Assembly: GCF_000688475.1 (NCBI RefSeq) | Contig: NZ_JIAN01000009.1 | Coordinates: 248,001 to 312,000 of the forward strand | Source: Cellulomonas sp. URHE0023 | GTDB taxonomy: Bacteria; Actinomycetota; Actinomycetes; Actinomycetales; Cellulomonadaceae | DNA: 64,000 bases | Reading direction: 5' to 3' | In this document: positions 24,460 to 32,296 of the stretch, piece after piece | How positions within the stretch are numbered: position 1 is the first letter of the stretch | Layout: each line of letters starts with the position of its first letter | Translations under genes and position numbers: made by a program | Notes under the pieces: generated by a model | Seen by the model: the letters and a program-made list of their open reading frames with translations, nothing else | Databases searched by the model: none | Told to the model about the DNA's origin: nothing

Positions 24460-25029
24460 TTATGCCTCGGAGGCCTCCGGGTCCATGTCGAACGCCGGCA
24501 GCCCGTCGATGCTCGATCGGTTCTTCAGCCGTCGATACTCGACCTGACCGTCGACGCCCTTGCGCTCCATGTACGGAGGCAGCAGGTCACGCTCCCCCTC
24601 CAAACTCATGAGCGGGACCCCGTACCCGCACGAGTCGGAGACGCGCTCGACGTCGACGACGATCACGGCGCGAGCGCCCGCGGTCGGCGGGAAGAGCGCC
24701 GACAGTTCGTCGAAGCCCTCGTCGTAGAGCGTCACGAACCGGCCACGCCCGTGCAGCCGGACGATGTTGGGCGGGCCTTGGAACGCGCAGAACATGAGGG
24801 TGATGCGGCCGTTGTCCCGCAGGTGAGCGATCGTCTCGGCACCGCTGGCCGTGATGTCGAGGTAGGCCACCGAGTGCTCGTCCAGGACCGCGAACGTGCC
24901 GGCGATGCCCTTGGGTGAGACGTTGACGTGACCGTCCGGACCGCTGGGCGCCGTCGCGACGAAGAACATCGGCTGCGCCTCGATGAACGCCCGCAGGCGA
25001 CCGTCGATCTGCTCGTGCACCTTTCCCAC
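24460..25029 (-). CDS. Pyridoxamine 5'-phosphate oxidase-like flavin-binding protein
   Basis: 189 residues of the PNPOx-like split-barrel fold: MFFVATAPSGPDGHVNVSPKG (from about residue 21), SVAYLDITASGAET and RITLMFCAFQGPPNIVRLHG. These proteins bind FMN or F420 and reduce small substrates; the true substrate is unknown. GTG start at 25029 with a purine-rich AGAGAAGGGG 8-18 nt upstream and a TAGGCT further up. It is divergent from the ArsR operon. Confidence 0.88.
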   Translation of the reverse strand: MGKVHEQIDGRLRAFIEAQPMFFVATAPSGPDGHVNVSPKGIAGTFAVLDEHSVAYLDITASGAETIAHLRDNGRITLMFCAFQGPPNIVRLHGRGRFVTLYDEGFDELSALFPPTAGARAVIVVDVERVSDSCGYGVPLMSLEGERDLLPPYMERKGVDGQVEYRRLKNRSSIDGLPAFDMDPEASEA

Positions 25030-25078
25030 GTCAACCCCTTCTCTCTTGCGTCGAGCCTACTTGTCGGTGCTACCTTTC

Positions 25079-25102
25079 ATGTGTCAGCTTTTTCTTACAC
25101 AT
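25079..25102. promoter_or_regulatory. Inverted repeat, probable ArsR operator
   Basis: ATGTGTCAG-N6-CTTACACAT, 8 of 9 positions symmetrical. A TACCTT hexamer at 25071-25076 puts transcription start inside the repeat, and the repeat ends 4 nt before the ATG of the ArsR gene. This is the layout expected for autorepression. Confidence 0.6.
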
Positions 25103-25106
25103 ATGG

Positions 25107-25430
25107 ATGGCGATGAGGGAACCGACCGGCGACGAGCTCGTCGCGATGCTCGCGGCGCTGGCCAACCCGTTGCGGCTCCGGATCGTCGCGCAGCTGGCCG
25201 GAGGGCGGGACTACGTCAGCCACCTGGCACGCGAGATCGGGATCAGCCGGCCGCTTCTGCACATGCACCTGCAACGGCTCGAGGCCGCCGGGCTCGTCGT
25301 CGGGACGCTCGAGCTCTCCGGCGACGGCAAGGCGATGAAGTACTTCGATGTCGCCGATCTCGACCTGCACCTGTCTGCCCCGGTCATCGCCGAGGCGGTC
25401 CGCACGCTCACCACCAAGGAGATCCCCTGA
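25107..25430 (+). CDS. ArsR-family winged-helix regulator
   Basis: 107 residues. Helix-turn-helix: ALANPLRLRIVAQLAGG, then VSHLAREIGISRPLLHMHLQRLEAAGLV (recognition helix about residues 45-60), then the wing. There is no CxC metal site, so it is not a classical metal sensor. First gene of a three-gene operon: overlaps the next start (TGATG), which in turn overlaps the reductase. It probably represses its own operon through the inverted repeat at 25079. Confidence 0.88.
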   Translation: MAMREPTGDELVAMLAALANPLRLRIVAQLAGGRDYVSHLAREIGISRPLLHMHLQRLEAAGLVVGTLELSGDGKAMKYFDVADLDLHLSAPVIAEAVRTLTTKEIP

Positions 25431-25714
25431 TGTTCGCCACCACGCTTGACCTGTCGACGTGGCCGAGCGCGATCTTCGCCCTGGGCGTGCTCACGCTCGT
25501 CGTGCTCCTCCTCCTCGCACTCATCAGCGGCGCCCAGGAGCTCCGCAAGGCGAAGCTCCGCGGGGCCGACGCCGAGGAGCTGCGGCAGCTCGTCCAGCGG
25601 TACGAGCAGCTGGCGACGACCACCCTCGACGCCCAGCAGCGCACCGCCGCGGACGTCTCCGAGCTGCGGTCGCGCACCTCGTCCATCGAGCAGATCCTGA
25701 GGTCGGTCGAATGA
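25430..25714 (+). CDS. Small membrane-anchored coiled-coil protein
   Basis: 94 residues. One hydrophobic segment (IFALGVLTLVVLLLLALISGA, about 15-35) is followed by a charged helix with heptad-like spacing (AEELRQLVQRYEQL, VSELRSRTSSIEQILRSVE). Likely topology is N-out with a cytoplasmic coiled coil. It sits between an ArsR regulator and an oxidoreductase, overlapping both by 1-4 nt, so all three are made together. Unknown function; no family recognised beyond similarity to short actinobacterial ArsR-linked genes. Confidence 0.7.
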   Translation: MFATTLDLSTWPSAIFALGVLTLVVLLLLALISGAQELRKAKLRGADAEELRQLVQRYEQLATTTLDAQQRTAADVSELRSRTSSIEQILRSVE

Positions 25715-26664
25715 GCGCCACCATGCGTGCCGCCGTCAGCGAGCGCTACCACTCCGTCGCCGTCCGCGACGTCCCCAAGCCCGCACCCGCAGAGGGCCAG
25801 GTCCTGGTCCGCGTCCACGCGGCGGGCGTCAACCCGTACGACTGGCACTTCCTGAGGGGCGAGCCGCGCATCATGCGGCTCCAGCTCGGGTTCCGGGGGC
25901 CCAGGCTGCTCGTCCGCGGGACCGACCTCGCGGGCGTCGTCGAGTCGGCAGGCAGCAGGTTCGCCGTCGGCGACCGCGTGTACGGACAGGTCGAGGGCGC
26001 GTTCGCCGACTACGTCGCCGCTCCCGAGGAGCTTCTTGCCCCGATGCCCACGAACCTGACGTTCGAGCAGGCCGCTACCGTGCCGTTGGCCGCGACGACC
26101 GCCTGGCAGGGGCTCGACGGCGTCCAGCCGGGTCAGCGGGTGCTGATCCATGGCGCCTCCGGGGGCGTGGGCACCTTCGCGGTGCAGATCGCCGTCGCAC
26201 TCGGCGCCGAGGTGACGGGCGTGTGCAGCACACGCAACCTCGAGCTCGTGCTCTCGCTGGGCGCCACGCGCGCGATCGACTACACGACCACCGACGTGGT
26301 GCGCGAACCCGGGCGGTACGACGTGGTCCTCGACCTGGGTGGGCGACGCGGACCCGCGCTGCGCAAGGTGCTGGCGCCGGGCGGGTCGCTCCTGCTGTCC
26401 AGCGGCGAGGGCGGTCGGTGGATCGGTCCGCTCGGCCGGATCATCGGTGCGTTGGCGCTCGGCTGGATCGGGAAGGGCACGGTGCGGGCACTCGTCGAGA
26501 AGCCGTCCCGCGCCGCGCTGGCCCCGATCACAGCATGGATCGAGGACGGTGCGGTGCGTCCCGTGGTCGATCGGATCTATCCGGGGCTGAGGGATGCGGC
26601 GGAGGCGATCGAGCGCGTCGAGAAGGGCCACACGGCGGGCAAGGTCGGGCTCACGGTCATCTGA
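25711..26664 (+). CDS. Zinc-independent MDR-family NAD(P)-dependent oxidoreductase
   Basis: 317 residues of the quinone-oxidoreductase branch of medium-chain dehydrogenases: GRES-like N-terminal domain (VRVHAAGVNPYDWHFLRG), GTDLAGVVE, and the Rossmann motif IHGASGGVGTFAVQ (about residue 145). The catalytic zinc cysteine is absent, as in QOR/zeta-crystallin. It probably reduces quinones or alkenals with NADPH. ATGA overlap with the upstream membrane protein gene; last gene of the ArsR operon. Confidence 0.9.
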   Translation: MSATMRAAVSERYHSVAVRDVPKPAPAEGQVLVRVHAAGVNPYDWHFLRGEPRIMRLQLGFRGPRLLVRGTDLAGVVESAGSRFAVGDRVYGQVEGAFADYVAAPEELLAPMPTNLTFEQAATVPLAATTAWQGLDGVQPGQRVLIHGASGGVGTFAVQIAVALGAEVTGVCSTRNLELVLSLGATRAIDYTTTDVVREPGRYDVVLDLGGRRGPALRKVLAPGGSLLLSSGEGGRWIGPLGRIIGALALGWIGKGTVRALVEKPSRAALAPITAWIEDGAVRPVVDRIYPGLRDAAEAIERVEKGHTAGKVGLTVI

Positions 26665-26675
26665 GGCGCCCCGAC

Positions 26676-27413
26676 TCACCCGACCGCACGGGCCGGATCG
26701 ACGAGGCGGAACGACGGCAGTCCCCGGCGTCGGATGAGCCACTCCGCGACCACGAGGTTGACCAGCCAGCACAGGAACGGGACGGCGTTGTAGGCGTTCT
26801 CGAAGGCAGCCTCGAACGACCCACCCGGGTCCTGGGAGAACGGCACCTGCACCGCGGTGAGCGAGATCGTCAGGAGGCGGAGCGTCACCGCGGCGTACGA
26901 GAGCGCGAAGTTGCGGATCATCCACGACTGGTGAGCGTGCACGTCGCCGGACCGGATCGCCCGGTAGGCGCGCCCGCCCGTCCACAGCCAGAGCACGCCG
27001 AGCGTCCCGAACCCGAAGAACCCGACCATGCCCGCGGTGTTGAACGGGGCGATGACGAGCGACGCGAGCGCGCCCGCCGCGACCGACAGCAGGTACGTAC
27101 GCCCGAGGATCCGGTGCAGCCGGCGTCGACCGTTGCGCAGCCGCGCGGAGAACTGCCACGGCCCGACCAGCAGGGCGACCGAGGCGGCAGCGATGTGCAC
27201 GTACAGCGCGGCCTGCACGAACGCCGCCTGGTCGGCGTACCCCGAGGCCAGCCCGGTCCCCTGCTCGGCCAGGTCAGCCAGCGACGCCATGAAGTAGGGC
27301 ATCGCGGAGAACGCGATGATGCCCAGCGAGGTCAGGACAACCGCGAGCCAGCCCACCCCGGTGCGGCGCACTGCGGTGAGCTGAGGGGCCGGAGGTGCTG
27401 CCGTCGTGGTCAT
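26676..27413 (-). CDS. DUF2306 membrane protein
   Basis: 245 residues, six to seven transmembrane segments. The family motif is seen as RRRLHRILGRTYLLSVAAGALASLVIAPF and HAHQSWMIRNFALSYAAVTLR, with conserved histidines that suggest a haem- or quinone-linked membrane protein; DUF2306 has no proven function. It ends 11 nt from the convergent reductase gene. Confidence 0.87.
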   Translation of the reverse strand: MTTTAAPPAPQLTAVRRTGVGWLAVVLTSLGIIAFSAMPYFMASLADLAEQGTGLASGYADQAAFVQAALYVHIAAASVALLVGPWQFSARLRNGRRRLHRILGRTYLLSVAAGALASLVIAPFNTAGMVGFFGFGTLGVLWLWTGGRAYRAIRSGDVHAHQSWMIRNFALSYAAVTLRLLTISLTAVQVPFSQDPGGSFEAAFENAYNAVPFLCWLVNLVVAEWLIRRRGLPSFRLVDPARAVG

Positions 27414-27440
27414 GCAGTCGACGCTAGAGAGCGCAGACCG

Positions 27441-29144
27441 TCAGAGTCTGTCGGGCGGGCCCACGTGGGAGGACGGTGGGAGGCCCACGCGTCGGTAGAC
27501 GCGCGACTCCCATGGCCGCAGCGTCGCCGCCGGTGCGGCGTAGTTCGACAGGATGAGCTCGCCCGGGTCGTCGTCGAGGCGCACGTCCTGCACCTCACCG
27601 GAGAAGTTGCCGAGGACCGTGAGCGACACGTCGTCCAGCGACCGCGTGAACGCGTACACGTGCTCGTGGTCGGGCAGCAGCATCGTGAAGTCGCCCAGCG
27701 CGACCACGGGATCCTCGTGGCGCAACGCGATCAGGCGACGGTAGTGGTGGAAGACGGAGCTCTCGTCGGCCCGTTCCGCCGCAGCGTTGACGATGCGGTA
27801 GTTCTCGTTGACCTCGATCCACGGCTCTCCGGTGGTGAACCCGCCGTGCGGACCGGCGTCCCACTGCATCGGGGTGCGCGCGTTGTCGCGGCCCCTCTCC
27901 GCGATGCCGGCCATGGAGCCTGCCGCCGCCACGTGGCGCAGCGTCTCGATGTCCCGGTACTGCTCGAGCCTGGTGAAGTGCGCGTTCGTCATCCCGAGCT
28001 CCTCGCCCTGGTAGACGTACGGCGTGCCGCGGTGCAGGTGCAGGACGGTCGCCAGCATCGTCGCGGACTCCCGTCGGAAGTGGCCGTCGTCGCCGAACCG
28101 CGACACGACCCGCGGCTGGTCGTGGTTGTCCCAGTAGAGGCTGTTCCACCCCACGTCCGCCAAACCGGACTGCCAACGCCCGAACGACGCCTTGAGGTCC
28201 GCCAGCCGCAGCGGCCGCACGTCAAACTTCCCGCCGGGACCCTGGTCGAGGCCGACGTGCTCGAACTGGAAGACCATGTCGACCTCCGCACGGGCAGGGT
28301 CGGTGAACTCGCGTGCCTGCTCGATGGTGACCCCGGGCATCTCGCCGACCGTCAGGAGCCGGTCAGGGCGGCCCGCGAACACCGCGCTGTGCATCTCGGC
28401 GAGGAACTCGTGGATCCGCGGACCGCAGATGTAGGAGGCCGAACCATCGGCCCATACGCCGTCGTGCACCGGTCCGTCCGGCAGCGTCGTGTCCTTGGAG
28501 ATCACGTTGATGACATCCATCCGGAAGCCGTCGACCCCGCGGTCCAGCCACCAGCGCATCATCGCGTAGACAGCCTGCCGGACCTCCTCGTTCTCCCAGT
28601 TGAGATCCGGCTGCTTCCTGCTGAACAGGTGCAGGTAGTACTCGCCGCTCGCCTCGTCGAGCTCCCACACGGTGCCGGAGAAGAACGAGCCCCAGTTCGT
28701 GGGCTCCGCCCCGGGCGTCCCTGCGTCCATGCCCGCTCGTGGTGGGCGCCACCAGTACCAGTCACGCTTCGGGCTCGTCGGGTCGCGGGACTCCTGGAAC
28801 CACGGGTGCTCGTCGGAGGTGTGGTTCACCACGAGGTCCATGAGCAGCTTCATGCCTCGCTCGTGCAGTGCGGAGATCAGCTCGTCGAGGTCCTCGAGCG
28901 TGCCGAACATCGGGTCGACCGCCTGGTAGTCGCTGATGTCGTACCCGTTGTCGTCCTGCGGGGACGCGTACACCGGCGAGAGCCACACGACGTCCACGCC
29001 GAGCTCGACGAGGTGGTCGAGGTGCTGCAGCACGCCCCGCAGGTCACCGATGCCGTCGCCGTCGGAGTCGGCGAACGACCTCGGGTACACCTGGTAGACG
29101 ACGGCACGGGTCCACCACGGCGCATCCTCGACGGTCCAGCCCAC
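27441..29144 (-). CDS. GH13 alpha-glucosidase (oligo-1,6-glucosidase type)
   Basis: 567 residues, alpha-amylase family barrel acting on short alpha-glucosides such as maltose, isomaltose or trehalose. The four conserved regions are DLVVNHTS, DGFRMDVIN (nucleophile Asp), LLTVGEMPG (acid/base Glu) and WDNHDQPR (transition-state Asp). The N-terminal AVVYQVYPRSFADSDGDGIGDL is the oligosaccharide-specific GH13_23/31 type. No signal peptide, so intracellular. No sugar transporter adjoins it; it stands alone between a DUF2306 gene and a divergent membrane protein. Confidence 0.93.
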   Translation of the reverse strand: MGWTVEDAPWWTRAVVYQVYPRSFADSDGDGIGDLRGVLQHLDHLVELGVDVVWLSPVYASPQDDNGYDISDYQAVDPMFGTLEDLDELISALHERGMKLLMDLVVNHTSDEHPWFQESRDPTSPKRDWYWWRPPRAGMDAGTPGAEPTNWGSFFSGTVWELDEASGEYYLHLFSRKQPDLNWENEEVRQAVYAMMRWWLDRGVDGFRMDVINVISKDTTLPDGPVHDGVWADGSASYICGPRIHEFLAEMHSAVFAGRPDRLLTVGEMPGVTIEQAREFTDPARAEVDMVFQFEHVGLDQGPGGKFDVRPLRLADLKASFGRWQSGLADVGWNSLYWDNHDQPRVVSRFGDDGHFRRESATMLATVLHLHRGTPYVYQGEELGMTNAHFTRLEQYRDIETLRHVAAAGSMAGIAERGRDNARTPMQWDAGPHGGFTTGEPWIEVNENYRIVNAAAERADESSVFHHYRRLIALRHEDPVVALGDFTMLLPDHEHVYAFTRSLDDVSLTVLGNFSGEVQDVRLDDDPGELILSNYAAPAATLRPWESRVYRRVGLPPSSHVGPPDRL

Positions 29145-29191
29145 GGCCCCATCGTCGCGCCGGTGGTGCGGGCCCGCCTCCGGAGGCGCCC

Positions 29192-29197
29192 TATCGT
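29192..29197 (+). promoter_or_regulatory. -10 hexamer for a leaderless mRNA (gene at 29204)
   Basis: TATCGT with 6 nt to the ATG at 29204. No ribosome binding site precedes the start. Confidence 0.45.
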
Positions 29198-29203
29198 GGC
29201 GCC

Positions 29204-29707
29204 ATGACCGACGAGACTCAGGACTTCATCGCCGACGAGGCGGCACCCGGACGGCTCCGCGGACTAGGCGTGGTGCTGCTCGTGGCGATGGTCGCAGCGG
29301 CCGTCCTGGTGCTCTCGACACCCCGGTCGGGCACGGTCCAGGCCGTCTTCACGGTCCTTGCCCTGCTGCTCGGCGGATCGGTCGGCGTCGTGCTCCTGGT
29401 CTGCCGGATCACGGTCACGGTGGGCCAGGACGCCGTCTCGGTCGCCTTCTGGCCGGTCTACCGCCAGCAGCTCGCGGTCGGCGATCTCGTGTCGGTCCGC
29501 GACATGGAGCGCGTGACGCCCAGCATGTTCGGCGGCAGCGGACTTCGACGCGCGTCCGGCAACCGCGTCGCGCTCCTGTTCCGTGCCGGCCCTGCGACCG
29601 AGATCACCACGAGCACCGGTCGCGTCTACACGGTCGTGGTGCACGACAGCGAGGCGTTGACCGCGGCCGTCACGCGGCTGATCGAGCACGGCACGATGCG
29701 CGGTTGA
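29204..29707 (+). CDS. Two-helix membrane protein with C-terminal beta-rich domain
   Basis: 167 residues. Two transmembrane helices (GLGVVLLVAMVAAAVLVL and VFTVLALLLGGSVGVVLLV) are followed by a cytoplasmic strand-rich domain of about 90 residues (VSVAFWPVYRQQLAVGDLVSV, RVYTVVVHDSEALTAAVTRL) reminiscent of bacterial PH-like domains. Unknown function. Short intergenic regions on both sides suggest a monocistronic unit. Confidence 0.7.
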   Translation: MTDETQDFIADEAAPGRLRGLGVVLLVAMVAAAVLVLSTPRSGTVQAVFTVLALLLGGSVGVVLLVCRITVTVGQDAVSVAFWPVYRQQLAVGDLVSVRDMERVTPSMFGGSGLRRASGNRVALLFRAGPATEITTSTGRVYTVVVHDSEALTAAVTRLIEHGTMRG

Positions 29708-29755
29708 CGGCCCACCGCCGCCCACGCCCGAGGCGCCGGTCGTGGGTTGAGTAGC

Positions 29756-30514
29756 TCAGGGAATCGGCGTCACGGTCCACGTGCCGTTGGTGGCGATCGC
29801 GAGGGCACCCGGCATGGCCACGTCGACGACCTCGGTGAACGCCTGCGTGTCACCGAAGAGCTGGGGTGGGCCGGCGGACACGGTCCCGAAGCTGCGACCG
29901 GAGAACTTGTCCCCCGGTCCGGCCGGCGTCCAGGAGACCTGCGCAGTGGTGGCTGTGTCCGCGATCCGCAGCACCGCCGAGCCGGAGCCCGACTGAGGGC
30001 CGGAGACGACGGGCAGGTCGTTCCAGCTCTCGAACCGGAGCGTCCAGGAGCCTGCGGCCTGGAGCCAGACCGACTGGTTCGGATCGCTCGACCTGATGGG
30101 GTCCATCAGGTAGGAACCCGTCAGCGGCCCTTCGGCGCTGCCGAATGCGGACCGCCGGCCCGGTGCCGTCAACGCCGTGGGCCCCGTGCAGGCGCTGCAG
30201 TCAAGGGTGACGACCACCGCGAGCTCGCCGTTGCGCAGGTAGGTCACCGCTACGTCGCCGGAGCCCTGCACCTGCGCGGGCACACCGTCGCCTACCTGGC
30301 CCGCGTCGAGCTGCTGTGCTGGCGCGACGGTCGGTCCCGCGAGGGGGTCGACCGTCGCGGTCGGGGACGGCGACGGGGTGGCGGAAGGCGTTGGGGTAGC
30401 GGACGGCGCCTGGGTGGTGCGCGCCGTCGACGTGCTCACCGGCGCCGGTCCGGATCCGCACGCCGCGAGCGCCAGCACGCCCGCCGCCGCAACCGCCGCC
30501 GACCGTCGAACCAT
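29756..30514 (-). CDS. Putative lipoprotein of unknown function
   Basis: 252 residues. Signal peptide MVRRSAAVAAAGVLALAAC with lipobox LAAC at residue 19, then a Pro/Thr/Ser linker with repeated PSATPTPSATPSPSPT, then a soluble domain with a CSAC pair (about residue 105) that could form a disulphide. No recognised domain. It begins 8 nt after the ilvD stop, so it may be co-transcribed with ilvD. Confidence 0.75.
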   Translation of the reverse strand: MVRRSAAVAAAGVLALAACGSGPAPVSTSTARTTQAPSATPTPSATPSPSPTATVDPLAGPTVAPAQQLDAGQVGDGVPAQVQGSGDVAVTYLRNGELAVVVTLDCSACTGPTALTAPGRRSAFGSAEGPLTGSYLMDPIRSSDPNQSVWLQAAGSWTLRFESWNDLPVVSGPQSGSGSAVLRIADTATTAQVSWTPAGPGDKFSGRSFGTVSAGPPQLFGDTQAFTEVVDVAMPGALAIATNGTWTVTPIP

Positions 30515-30522
30515 CGGGGCGC

Positions 30523-32253
30523 TCAGATCAGCACCGCGCCCTTGGACGCCGACTGCACGAGCTTGGCGTACTTGGCCAGGACGCCGCGCGTGTACTTGGC
30601 GGGCAGGGGCGCCCACCCCACCTTGCGGGCCTCGAGCTCCTCGTCCGAGATCAGCACCTCGAGCGACTCGCTGGCCATGTCCAGACGGATCCGGTCGCCG
30701 TCCTTGACGAACGCGATCGGGCCGCCGTCGACCGCCTCCGGGGCCACGTGGCCGACGCACAGGCCGGTGGTGCCACCCGAGAAGCGACCGTCGGTGAGCA
30801 GGAGGACGTCCTTGCCGAGGCCCGCGCCCTTGATGGCGCCGGTGATGGCGAGCATCTCGCGCATGCCGGGGCCACCCTTGGGGCCCTCGTAGCGGATGAC
30901 CACGACGTCCCCCGCGACGATCGTGCCGTCCTCCAGGGCGTCCAGTGCGGCACGCTCCCGCTCGAAGACGCGGGCCGTGCCCTCGAACACGTCGGAGTCG
31001 AAGCCGGCGGACTTCACCACCGCACCCTCGGGGGCCAGCGACCCGTGCAGGATCGTGATGCCGCCGGTCTTGTGGATCGGGTTGCTCAGCGCGCGCAGGA
31101 TCTTGCCGTCCGGGTCCGGCGGGTTCACGTCGGCCAGGTTCTCCGCGACGGTCTTGCCGGTCACGGTCAGGCAGTCACCGTGCAGCAGGCCCGCGTCGAG
31201 CAGCGCCTTCATCACGACGGGGACGCCGCCGATGCGGTCGATGTCGTTCATCACGTAGCGGCCGAACGGCTTGAGGTCGCCCAGGTGCGGCACCTTGGCT
31301 GCGACGCGCGAGAAGTCGGCCAGCGTGAGGTCGACCTCCGCCTCGTGCGCGATGGCGAGCAGGTGCAGGACCGCGTTGGTCGAGCCGCCGAACGCCATGA
31401 CCACGGCGATCGCGTTCTCGAACGCCTCCTTGGTCATGATCTGACGGGCCGTGATCCCCCGGCGAAGCAGCTCGACGACGGCCTCGCCGGACTTGTGCGC
31501 GAAGGCGTCGCGACGACGGTCGGCGCTGGGCGGTGCTGCCGAGCCGGGCAGCGACATGCCCATGGCCTCCGCCACCGACGCCATGGTGTTCGCGGTGTAC
31601 ATGCCACCGCAGGCACCCTCACCGGGACAGATCGCGCGCTCGATGCGATCCACGTCCTCGCGGCTCATCAGTCCCGCCGCGCAGGCGCCGACGGCCTCGA
31701 ACGCGTCGATGATCGTGACGTCCTTCTCGGTCCCGTCCGACAGCTTGACCCAGCCGGGCGCGATCGACCCCGCGTAGAGGAAGACGCTGGCCAGGTCCAG
31801 GCGAGCCGCGGCCATGAGCATGCCCGGCAGGGACTTGTCGCAGCCGGCGAGCAGCACCGAGCCGTCGAGGCGCTCGGCCTGCATGACGGTCTCGACCGAG
31901 TCGGCGATGATGTCGCGGCTCACCAGGGAGAAGTGCATGCCCTCGTGGCCCATCGAGATGCCGTCCGAGACCGAGATCGTGCCGAACTCCAGCGGGTAGC
32001 CCCCGCCCGCGTGCACGCCGCTCTTGACGGCCTGCGCGAGCCGCTGCAGCGACAGGTTGCAGGGGGTGATCTCGTTCCACGAGCTCGCGACGCCGATCTG
32101 CGGCTTGGCGAAGTCGTCGTCACCGAGCCCGACCGCGCGCAGCATGCCGCGCGCGGCCGTCGCCTCCAGACCGTCCGTGACGGTGCGAGAGCGGGGCTTG
32201 ATGTCGACGCCGGGAGTGCTGGACGTGGGGGCCGGGTCGGACGTCAGGGTCAT
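30523..32253 (-). CDS. ilvD: Dihydroxy-acid dehydratase
   Basis: 576 residues, IlvD/Edd family, dehydrating dihydroxy acids to 2-keto acids in Ile and Val synthesis. Fe-S cysteines are C65 (ITPCNLS), C138 ([11 protein letters not shown]) and C215 ([14 protein letters not shown]). The substrate lysine region and the C-terminal TDGRFSGGT are present. ATG at 32253; TACACT 7 nt upstream suggests a leaderless mRNA independent of the GH3 gene 43 nt upstream. It is separated from ilvBNC by 6.3 kb of unrelated genes. Confidence 0.96.
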   Translation of the reverse strand: MTLTSDPAPTSSTPGVDIKPRSRTVTDGLEATAARGMLRAVGLGDDDFAKPQIGVASSWNEITPCNLSLQRLAQAVKSGVHAGGGYPLEFGTISVSDGISMGHEGMHFSLVSRDIIADSVETVMQAERLDGSVLLAGCDKSLPGMLMAAARLDLASVFLYAGSIAPGWVKLSDGTEKDVTIIDAFEAVGACAAGLMSREDVDRIERAICPGEGACGGMYTANTMASVAEAMGMSLPGSAAPPSADRRRDAFAHKSGEAVVELLRRGITARQIMTKEAFENAIAVVMAFGGSTNAVLHLLAIAHEAEVDLTLADFSRVAAKVPHLGDLKPFGRYVMNDIDRIGGVPVVMKALLDAGLLHGDCLTVTGKTVAENLADVNPPDPDGKILRALSNPIHKTGGITILHGSLAPEGAVVKSAGFDSDVFEGTARVFERERAALDALEDGTIVAGDVVVIRYEGPKGGPGMREMLAITGAIKGAGLGKDVLLLTDGRFSGGTTGLCVGHVAPEAVDGGPIAFVKDGDRIRLDMASESLEVLISDEELEARKVGWAPLPAKYTRGVLAKYAKLVQSASKGAVLI

Positions 32254-32260
32254 GCTCGCG

Positions 32261-32266
32261 AGTGTA
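32261..32266 (-). promoter_or_regulatory. -10 hexamer for leaderless ilvD mRNA
   Basis: TACACT on the reverse strand with 7 nt to the ATG at 32253. It indicates that ilvD has its own promoter and is not simply a read-through gene of the sugar operon upstream. Confidence 0.5.
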
Positions 32267-32296
32267 GGACTGCCGTTCGGGAACACCGCGCGAGGG

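Noticed and set aside
26223..29207. A 994-codon + strand frame opposite the DUF2306 and GH13 genes
   Set aside because: The translation is Arg/Val/His-rich shadow sequence; the GH13 catalytic motifs on the - strand show which frame is real.
32254..32296. Leader peptide or attenuator for ilvD
   Set aside because: The gap is 43 nt with a -10 hexamer next to the start; there is no room for a leader peptide and terminator.
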